Source: JBEBGV01 sp040081265 (GTDB taxonomy: Bacteria > Acidobacteriota > Vicinamibacteria > Vicinamibacterales > UBA2999). From it: a DNA stretch of 11,171 bases. The DNA is taken from NCBI GenBank assembly GCA_040081265.1, contig JBEBGV010000106.1, positions 1-11,171 on the forward strand. Direction: 5' to 3'. Below the pieces are notes generated by a model. It was not told the origin of the DNA. It was given only the letters and a program-made list of their open reading frames with translations, and did not search any database. The position numbers and the translations under genes are program-made. Below are positions 6,561-11,171 of this stretch, piece after piece (the stretch's first letter is position 1; each line of letters opens with the position of its first letter).

Positions 6561-7490
6561 ATGAGTCTGCTTGCCGGCCACCAGCCGGCCGGTGTCCCCG
6601 GCGCCCGTTTCATGGATCCCGTCGTGCTCGCACGCATCGGGAACCTGGAACTCGTCGCGCGCGCGGTGTGCGACGGCTTCATCAACGGACTCCACAAGGC
6701 GCCGTATTTTGGTGCGTCCGTCGATTTTGCCGAACATCGCGGCTACGTGCCGGGCGATGACATCCGTCGCATGGACTGGCGTCTGTGGGCCCGGACCGAC
6801 CGGTACTACATCAAGGAGTACGAGGCGGAGACCAACATGAACTTCTCCGTCCTGCTGGACGTGTCGAAGTCCATGGATTACGGCAGCATCGGCATCACCA
6901 AGTTCGACTACGCACGAATCCTGACCGCCTGCCTGACCAACCTCGTGCACCATCAGCGCGATCGTGTCGGCTTTGTGGCCTTTGACAGCGAGGTCGTGGC
7001 GCACGTGCCACCCTCGGCCAAGCACATGGACACCGTGCTCCACACCCTCGACAAGCTGCAGCCGGGTCGTCCTGGCAAACTCCGGGAACCGCTGCACAAG
7101 CTCGCGGAGCACTTCGGCCGCAGGGGTGTGCTCGTGGTGGTCTCGGACTTCTACGACGACCCGGAAGCGATTGTCGATGCGGTGACGCCGCTTCGATTCC
7201 GCGGCAACGAGATCATCGTTTTTCACGTAATGGATCCCGCCGAACTGAACTTTGGGTTCACCGACGCGCAGGCGTTCGAGGATCTCGAGAGCGGCGAACA
7301 GATGCCGGTCGTGCCGGCATCGCTGCGCAAGGAATACCAGGCGCTGGTCCGCGCGCACATCGACGCGCTGCAGCAGAAGTTCTCCGAGGTGCGCATCGAC
7401 TACTCGATGCTCGACACGTCGCAGCCCCTTGATCACGCCCTGCACCGGTATCTCGGCGCGCGTGAGCGGAAGCTGAGGACGCGTCAGTGA
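6561..7490 (+). CDS. DUF58 domain-containing protein (VWA-like)
   Basis: This encodes a 309-residue cytoplasmic protein. The DUF58 signature is clear: an N-terminal AVCDGFINGLHKAPYFGAS block, EHRGYVPGDDIRRMDWRLWA around residues 58-77, then TDRYYIKEYEAETNMN. A VWA-like fold follows with the metal-site motif DVSKS (D100, S102, S104) and a later Asp, D196, in VVVSDFYDD. DUF58 proteins are standard partners of MoxR ATPases, and the gene follows moxR by 13 nt. GAGGA at 6546-6550, overlapping the moxR stop, lies 10 nt before this ATG. Its 3' end overlaps the start of the BatA-type gene by 4 nt. The most likely role is a soluble adaptor or client in a MoxR-VWA complex; its ligand is unknown. Confidence 0.93.
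   Translation: MSLLAGHQPAGVPGARFMDPVVLARIGNLELVARAVCDGFINGLHKAPYFGASVDFAEHRGYVPGDDIRRMDWRLWARTDRYYIKEYEAETNMNFSVLLDVSKSMDYGSIGITKFDYARILTACLTNLVHHQRDRVGFVAFDSEVVAHVPPSAKHMDTVLHTLDKLQPGRPGKLREPLHKLAEHFGRRGVLVVVSDFYDDPEAIVDAVTPLRFRGNEIIVFHVMDPAELNFGFTDAQAFEDLESGEQMPVVPASLRKEYQALVRAHIDALQQKFSEVRIDYSMLDTSQPLDHALHRYLGARERKLRTRQ
7475..7479 (+). promoter_or_regulatory. Shine-Dalgarno deciding the GTG start of the BatA-type gene
   Basis: GAGGA lies 7 nt before a GTG at 7487 that shares GTGA with the TGA stop of the DUF58 gene. The next residues, SFLSPLFLLGLAALAIPVL, are the family's N-terminus, so GTG is the real start and translation is probably coupled to DUF58. Confidence 0.75.
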
Positions 7491-9517
7491 GTTTTCTCTC
7501 ACCGCTGTTCCTGCTTGGGCTGGCAGCGCTGGCGATCCCGGTGCTCATCCACCTGATCCAGCGCGAAAAAAAGCAGATCATGCGCTTCCCGTCGCTGATG
7601 TTCGTGCGACAGGTGCCTTACAAGTCGGTGCAGCGACGCCGCGTGCACAACTGGCTGCTGCTGCTCATCCGGGCTGCGGCGATGCTGCTCATCATTGCCG
7701 CCTTTGCCCGCCCGTTCCTGCGTCGCAACGATGTGCCTGTCGTGCCGGGCACTGGCGCGCGGGAACTGGTGGTCCTGCTCGATCAGAGCTACAGCATGGG
7801 CTATGGAGATCGCTGGGATCGTGCGCGCACGGCGGTCCGTAACGCCCTGGCGCAGGTGGGTCCAGGGGATCGGGGATCGCTCGTGCTGTTCTCGTCGAAC
7901 GCCGAGATCGCGGTCCGGTCCACCAACGAACAGGGCCGGCTGTCCGGCGCCGTGCCCACCGGCGCACCGTCTGCCGGAGCGACGCGCTATGCGCCGGCAC
8001 TGAAGGTCGCGAGCAGCATCCTCGCCGAATCGACGCTGCCGCGTCGCGAGGTACTGCTCGTCAGCGACTTTCAGCGCGGCGGGTGGCGAGGGCAGGAAGG
8101 CGTCACACTTCCGTCAGGGACGACGGTCACGCCGGTGTCGGTCACCAATGCCGTGACGACCCCGAACGTGGCGGTGACGTCGGTGACCCTGACGCGCTCG
8201 ACCTTCTCGAATCAGGAGCGTGTGGCGATTACGGCGGCCGCCGTGAACCGGAGCGAACAGGCGCTCTCGGGCGGCACGCTTGCGCTCGAGTTCAACGGAC
8301 GGGCGGTGCAGTCCGAGCGCCTCGACATCGCCGCCAATGGGACCGCATCGGTGGCATTCCAGCCGGTGACCGTGACCGGCGCCAATATGCGCGGCGTGGT
8401 GCGCGTCAGTTCTGACGGCCTGCCCCTCGACAATGCCTTCAGCTTCATCGTCTCGCCGGCGCAGCCGGTGCGCGTGCTGCTCATCGACAATGGCGCCACC
8501 GGCAACCTTTACCTGACGCGGGCCCTGGCGGTGGGCGATTCGCCTCGTTACGACGTCGTCGTGCGGCGGCCCGATGCGGTGACGGAAGAGGACCTGCAGC
8601 GCGCGGCGGCCGTCCTGGTGAACGACGTGAACGTGACCGCGGCGCTTGGTCGCCGGCTCTCGCGCGTGCTCGAGCGCGGTGGTGGCCTGCTGGTCGTTGC
8701 CGGGGCGCGGGCGGCGTGGCCGTCGGAGGTGGACGTACTGCCGGGCACGCTTGGTGGCCCATCTGATCGCAGTCGGGAGAACGAAGCGCGAGTCGGCGGC
8801 CTCGAGTTCGGCCACCCGGTGTTCGAGGTCTTCCGCGCGCCGCGCAGCGGGGACTTCTCGAGCGTGCGGTTCTACGGCTATCGCACCGTGACCGCCGCGC
8901 CAGGGGCGCAGGTGCTCGCCCGCTTCGACCAGGGCACGCCGGCGCTCCTCGAGCGTCAAGTTGGTGCCGGACGCGTCCTGCTCTGGGCGTCCACCCTTGA
9001 CCTGTCGTGGAGCGACCTGCCGCTCAAGCCGGTGTACCTGCCGTTTGTGCACCGCTCCATGCAGTACCTGGCGTCCTACCGCGAGCCGGCGCCGTGGCTG
9101 ACGGTGGGTCAGGTGTTTGACGCCGACAGCGCCGGTGCCGGGTCGGGACAGCGAGCTGCCATCACCCCGTCGGGGAGGCGGGTGGCCCTCGACGATGAGG
9201 GCGGGCCGGTGCTGGAGATGACCGAACAGGGTTTTTATGAAATCCGGCAGCGGCCGGGGCAGTCGGGCGAATCGGAGGCGGCGGTGGTGGCCAGCAATGT
9301 GGACCCTGCCGAGTCGGATTTGACGCCCATGGACCCCAAGGAAATCGTGGCCGCCGCCATGTCGAATTCCTCAGGAATTCAGGGATCTGCGCAGGCAGTG
9401 CCCCAGACTCCCGAGGCGCAGGAGCGGTCCCAGCGTATCTGGTGGTACCTGCTCGTGCTCGGGGTGGTCCTGCTGGGGGCGGATACGCTCCTGTCGAACC
9501 GCCTCTCGAAAGCCTAA
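7487..9517 (+). CDS. BatA-type membrane VWA protein with GATase-like domain
   Basis: This encodes a 676-residue inner-membrane protein. The N-terminus is the BatA-type two-helix module: helix 1 at about 3-24, then REKKQIMRFPSLMFVRQV, and helix 2 at about 56-74 followed by FARPFLRR. The VWA domain has a complete metal site, DQSYS (D99, S101, S103), T166 and D194. After a beta-sandwich-like stretch comes a GATase-like domain, VRVLLIDNG from about 327 with RGGGLLVVAGARA near 397-409. A C-terminal helix spans about 651-669. The whole protein contains no cysteine, so the GATase-like part cannot be a Cys-dependent amidotransferase. Bat proteins were named for aerotolerance in Bacteroides, but in many bacteria the role is undefined. 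The gene overlaps DUF58 by 4 nt and is followed after 106 nt by a DUF4175-like gene. Confidence 0.9.
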   Translation: MSFLSPLFLLGLAALAIPVLIHLIQREKKQIMRFPSLMFVRQVPYKSVQRRRVHNWLLLLIRAAAMLLIIAAFARPFLRRNDVPVVPGTGARELVVLLDQSYSMGYGDRWDRARTAVRNALAQVGPGDRGSLVLFSSNAEIAVRSTNEQGRLSGAVPTGAPSAGATRYAPALKVASSILAESTLPRREVLLVSDFQRGGWRGQEGVTLPSGTTVTPVSVTNAVTTPNVAVTSVTLTRSTFSNQERVAITAAAVNRSEQALSGGTLALEFNGRAVQSERLDIAANGTASVAFQPVTVTGANMRGVVRVSSDGLPLDNAFSFIVSPAQPVRVLLIDNGATGNLYLTRALAVGDSPRYDVVVRRPDAVTEEDLQRAAAVLVNDVNVTAALGRRLSRVLERGGGLLVVAGARAAWPSEVDVLPGTLGGPSDRSRENEARVGGLEFGHPVFEVFRAPRSGDFSSVRFYGYRTVTAAPGAQVLARFDQGTPALLERQVGAGRVLLWASTLDLSWSDLPLKPVYLPFVHRSMQYLASYREPAPWLTVGQVFDADSAGAGSGQRAAITPSGRRVALDDEGGPVLEMTEQGFYEIRQRPGQSGESEAAVVASNVDPAESDLTPMDPKEIVAAAMSNSSGIQGSAQAVPQTPEAQERSQRIWWYLLVLGVVLLGADTLLSNRLSKA

Positions 9518-9522
9518 ACGGG

Positions 9523-9539
9523 GCGCCCGCAGTGGGCGT
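9523..9539. other. Small hairpin just after the BatA-type gene
   Basis: CGCCC at 9524-9528 pairs with GGGCG at 9534-9538 around a 5-nt GCAGT loop, extended by a G-T pair. It lies 6 nt after the TAA stop. No T-run follows. It could slow polymerase or protect the 3' end of the message, but the stem is short for firm calling. Confidence 0.3.
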
Positions 9540-9559
9540 ATCCTGTTGCATCGGCGGAA

Positions 9560-9596
9560 ATAAGCGGCGGGAGAGACATCCCGCCGGCGGCCTTAT
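9560..9596. other. Extended stem-loop between the BatA-type and DUF4175-like genes
   Basis: CGGCGGGA (9565-9572) and TCCCGCCG (9579-9586) form a perfect 8-bp stem with a 6-nt GAGACA loop. Outside it, ATAAG (9560-9564) pairs with CTTAT (9592-9596) if GCGGC is bulged out on the right. There is no T-run, so it is not a standard intrinsic terminator. It sits 28 nt before the next start codon and could tune expression of the downstream gene. Confidence 0.5.
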
Positions 9597-9623
9597 CCAC
9601 CTGAGTTGCTGAAGGGGCTCCAC

Positions 9624-11171
9624 ATGTTCGAGTCTTCGGATCGCGCAGTTCCCTCGTCCTCTGACCTGCTCGCCATTATCGGGCAGGTTCGCAGGCGCTG
9701 GCGGATGAAGCTGGCGGTGCGCGGCGCGGTGGTGGTGCTGTTGACCGGCGCCGTCGTCTTCTTCGCAGCCGCCTACGGGCTGCAGTGGGCCAGGTTCAGC
9801 GGAACCTCGATCATCGCGGCGCGCGTGTTTCTGGCGCTTGCCCTTGCTGCTTCGGCTGGCTGGTTCCTTGTCCGACCGCTCCGGCGGCGCGTGACCGATG
9901 AACAGGTTGCCCTGTACCTCGAAGAGCACGAACCCTCCTTGCAGGCCACGCTGGTCAGCGCCGTGGAGTCGGCCCACTCTGGACGCCCGTTCGAGTCGAG
10001 CGCGCTCGTCCACCGGCTGATCGAACAGGCGGTCGAGCGGTGCGCGCAGGCCGACGCTGTCCGTCGTGTCGAGCGTCAACCGCTTCAGCGCTACGGTGCT
10101 GTCCTCGGCGCGGTCGCCGTGGCTGCGGTGCTGTTTGTGGCGCTTGGACCTGGGTTCCTGCGCAGTGCGCTGTCGGCCATCCTGCTGGTGTCGCGCGATG
10201 TCGAAGCCGCCGCTCCGTACAAGATTGAGGTGACCCCGGGCAACACCGAGGTCCCCAAAGGGTCCGATCAGACGATCAGCGCCAAGCTGGTGGGTTTTGC
10301 CGCCACTGACGCCTCGCTGATGGTGCGTCGGACTGCTGGCGCGGCCTTCGAGGAACTGCCGCTCATCAAGAGCGAAGGTGGCGACTTCGAGGCGATTCTC
10401 TTCGACGTGGCCGGTCCGCTCGACTACTACGTCGAGGCGGAAGGGGTGAAGTCGTCGGTCTTCACGATGCTGGTCGTGGATGTTCCGTACGCACAGCGCA
10501 TCGAGATCGAGTTGCGGTTCCCGGCCTACACGGGACTCGAGCCCCAGAAGATCGAGGATGGCGGCGACATCGCGGCGCTCAAGGGCACCGAGGTGCGCCT
10601 GCGCGTGTTCCCGACCATGAAGACGCCTGGCGGGCAGCTGGCGCTCAACGACAAGACCCGCATCGACCTTGCCGCAGCCGACGCCGAGGGCGCGCTGGCT
10701 GCCGGCTTCAAGATCGAGCAGGACGGGTTCTATCAGATCGAGCTCATTGCGCCGAACGGCTCGCGGGTGGCGGCATCTCCTCGTCACGCGATTGACCTGC
10801 TGACCGATCAGCCGCCGACCGTCTCGTTCAACAAGCCTGGCCGCGACACGCAGGCCTCGCCGATTGAGGAAGTCTTTGTCGAAGCCAATGCCGAGGACGA
10901 TTTCGGCGTGCGCGACATGGAGCTGGTCTACTCGGTCAACGGTGGACCCGAGAAAACCGTCAAGCTGTTCGGCGGCGCGGGTAAGCGCCTGCCGGAGGTG
11001 AGCGCCGGTCATACCTTCTACATGGAGGAGCTCGGCGTCCAGGCGGGAGACTCGGTGTCCTACTACGCGCGTGCGCTCGACAACAGCGGCTCCGGCCAGC
11101 CGGCGACAAGCGATCTCTATTTCATGCGCGTGCGGCCCTTCAAGCAGGACTTCCGTCAGGCCCAGTCGCAG
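9624..11171 (+). CDS. DUF4175-like membrane protein (5' part, runs off the window)
   Basis: The frame is open from the ATG at 9624 to the right edge, giving 516 residues with no stop. The N-terminus has two membrane helices (about 34-54 and 63-83), a charged region with RRRVTDEQVALYLEEHEPSLQ, and a third helix at about 157-178. The rest is extracytoplasmic and beta-rich with repeated Ig-like patterns, for example YKIEVTPGNTEVPKGS, EIELRFPAYTGLEP and SVSYYARALDNSGSGQPATS. This layout matches DUF4175-family proteins, which often have a Gln-rich coiled C-terminus; the last residues seen, KQDFRQAQSQ, fit its start. AAGGGG at 9612-9617, 6 nt upstream, supports the start. It is probably a membrane-anchored periplasmic partner of the VWA proteins. 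The family call rests on layout and remembered pattern, so it is moderate. Confidence 0.7.
   Translation, partial: MFESSDRAVPSSSDLLAIIGQVRRRWRMKLAVRGAVVVLLTGAVVFFAAAYGLQWARFSGTSIIAARVFLALALAASAGWFLVRPLRRRVTDEQVALYLEEHEPSLQATLVSAVESAHSGRPFESSALVHRLIEQAVERCAQADAVRRVERQPLQRYGAVLGAVAVAAVLFVALGPGFLRSALSAILLVSRDVEAAAPYKIEVTPGNTEVPKGSDQTISAKLVGFAATDASLMVRRTAGAAFEELPLIKSEGGDFEAILFDVAGPLDYYVEAEGVKSSVFTMLVVDVPYAQRIEIELRFPAYTGLEPQKIEDGGDIAALKGTEVRLRVFPTMKTPGGQLALNDKTRIDLAAADAEGALAAGFKIEQDGFYQIELIAPNGSRVAASPRHAIDLLTDQPPTVSFNKPGRDTQASPIEEVFVEANAEDDFGVRDMELVYSVNGGPEKTVKLFGGAGKRLPEVSAGHTFYMEELGVQAGDSVSYYARALDNSGSGQPATSDLYFMRVRPFKQDFRQAQSQ

Noticed and set aside
8114..9052. 312-aa open frame on the minus strand
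   Set aside because: It is a shadow of the BatA-type gene with low-complexity Arg/His composition and no ribosome-binding site or domain.
9162..11012. 616-aa open frame on the minus strand
   Set aside because: It lies opposite the end of the BatA-type gene and most of the DUF4175-like gene. Its translation is rich in Arg, His and Pro with no recognisable domain, typical of an antisense shadow in high-GC DNA.

Overview
The window is GC-rich DNA read almost entirely on the + strand. Codon use, short intergenic gaps, the gene content and the 7-nt intergenic repeat are reminiscent of Acidobacteriota, perhaps the Vicinamibacteria group. That placement is inference: there is no rRNA or marker gene here. 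No tRNA, rRNA or CRISPR array was seen, and no stretch over 300 bases lacks a gene.

Layout. Positions 1-96 look like the outer end of an insertion sequence, with two spaced direct copies of a 21-nt motif and an ACAACA edge. Then come three small genes in a row: YciI-like (124-429), a secreted or anchored NIPSNAP-family protein (455-886), and a Dabb stress-responsive barrel protein (920-1222). All three belong to the dimeric alpha/beta-barrel superfamily. From 1285 to the right edge the genes form an envelope cluster: an exported DUF4159 protein (1285-2139); a 762-aa membrane protein with VWA and glutamine-amidotransferase-like domains (2189-4477); a caspase/C13-like protein with no cysteine at all (4496-5416); a MoxR AAA+ ATPase (5510-6547); a DUF58 protein (6561-7490); a BatA-type membrane VWA protein (7487-9517); and the start of a DUF4175-like membrane protein that runs off the window (9624-11171).

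How the genes may work together. MoxR, DUF58 and BatA-type VWA proteins are a widely known gene set. The usual model is an AAA+ ATPase remodelling metal-dependent VWA partners at the inner membrane, with periplasmic modules acting on envelope or surface proteins. Here three proteins carry intact DxSxS metal-binding motifs (DUF58, the BatA-type protein and the 762-aa protein). The 762-aa and 676-aa proteins share one architecture: two N-terminal membrane helices, VWA, GATase-like fold, C-terminal membrane helix. The DUF4159 protein supplies a third, soluble GATase-like module. The distinctive member is the caspase-like protein, which keeps the His-Gly motif but has Ser where the nucleophilic Cys should be. 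It is probably a non-proteolytic binding or scaffold protein, or has an unusual nucleophile. A 93-nt gap containing a tandem 7-nt repeat and a hairpin separates the DUF4159/VWA/caspase-like block from the moxR block, so they may be two transcription units.
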